This document shows positions 5,243-5,286 of a stretch of 5,286 nucleotides of DNA, piece after piece. Every line of letters starts with the position of its first letter. Position 1 is the first letter of the stretch. The stretch comes from an uncultured Coriobacteriaceae bacterium (GTDB lineage Bacteria; Actinomycetota; Coriobacteriia; Coriobacteriales; Eggerthellaceae), in assembly GCA_900550385.1 (NCBI GenBank), contig URRZ01000115.1, forward strand, positions 1 through 5,286. The letters are read 5' to 3'. The notes under the pieces are model-generated. The model saw nothing but the letters and a program-made list of their open reading frames with translations. It searched no databases and was not told the origin of the DNA. The position numbers were made by a program, and so were the translations under genes.

Positions 5243-5277
5243 CCCCCGATGGCGCCCCCGACGATGCCCCCGTCGCA
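5242..5277 (+). repeat. Three 12-base tandem repeats after the poly-G tract
   Basis: GCCCCCG begins at 5242, 5254 and 5266, an exact 12-base period. In the frame restored by 9 or 12 G the three units read APDG, APDD and APVA, so the period is four codons and is in register with that frame. This suggests the start of a Pro/Asp/Ala-rich linker and supports the restored frame as the genuine coding frame. Confidence 0.6.
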
Positions 5278-5286
5278 ACCGGGGCG

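Noticed and set aside
1..5286. CRISPR array, tRNA genes, transposase or insertion-sequence ends
   Set aside because: No regularly spaced repeats, cloverleaf pattern, transposase motif or target-site duplication was seen.

Overview
The window is high-GC DNA with Shine-Dalgarno-led genes, all on the plus strand. Base composition, GC-rich third codon positions and gene content suggest a high-GC actinobacterium. A gut Coriobacteriia/Eggerthellaceae-like organism is my best guess, but this is inference from overall look and not from a marker-gene comparison.

Layout: bases 1-338 carry no convincing gene. They hold a hairpin that would read as a terminator on the minus strand, a TAGAAT -10-like box, a small leader hairpin and a very strong ribosome binding site. 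Bases 339-1532 encode an ADP-dependent NAD(P)H-hydrate dehydratase (nnrD). It is a stand-alone C-terminal-type domain with an extra ~60-residue N-terminal tail and an unusual internal Lys/Arg-rich insertion. Bases 1726-2250 encode a six-helix HdeD/DUF308 membrane protein behind a TATAAT box. Bases 2405-4573 encode a full-length NAD+-dependent DNA ligase (ligA), with every expected domain and catalytic residue visible. Its 154-base leader contains a TAGAAT box followed by two hairpins.

Bases 4574-4987 are a non-coding stretch visibly richer in A/T than its surroundings and dense in inverted repeats: a long imperfect hairpin after ligA, a second imperfect inverted repeat, and a 14-bp near-perfect inverted repeat sitting on the predicted transcription start of the last gene. 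The last gene (from about 4988, running off the right edge) starts with a classical signal peptide. It is interrupted by a run of eleven G residues: as read here it stops at 5242 after 84 codons. With a tract of 9 or 12 G the frame continues to the window edge and brings three in-register 12-base repeats (Ala-Pro-Asp type) into frame. The simplest reading is a phase-variable exported protein in its OFF state, with a sequencing or assembly miscount or a true pseudogene as alternatives. This promoter, operator and poly-G unit is the most interesting part of the window.

How the genes relate: nnrD repairs hydrated NAD(P)H and ligA consumes NAD+, but each of the four genes has its own candidate -10 box and a gap of more than 150 bases before it. 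I see no strong case for a single operon or a shared pathway.
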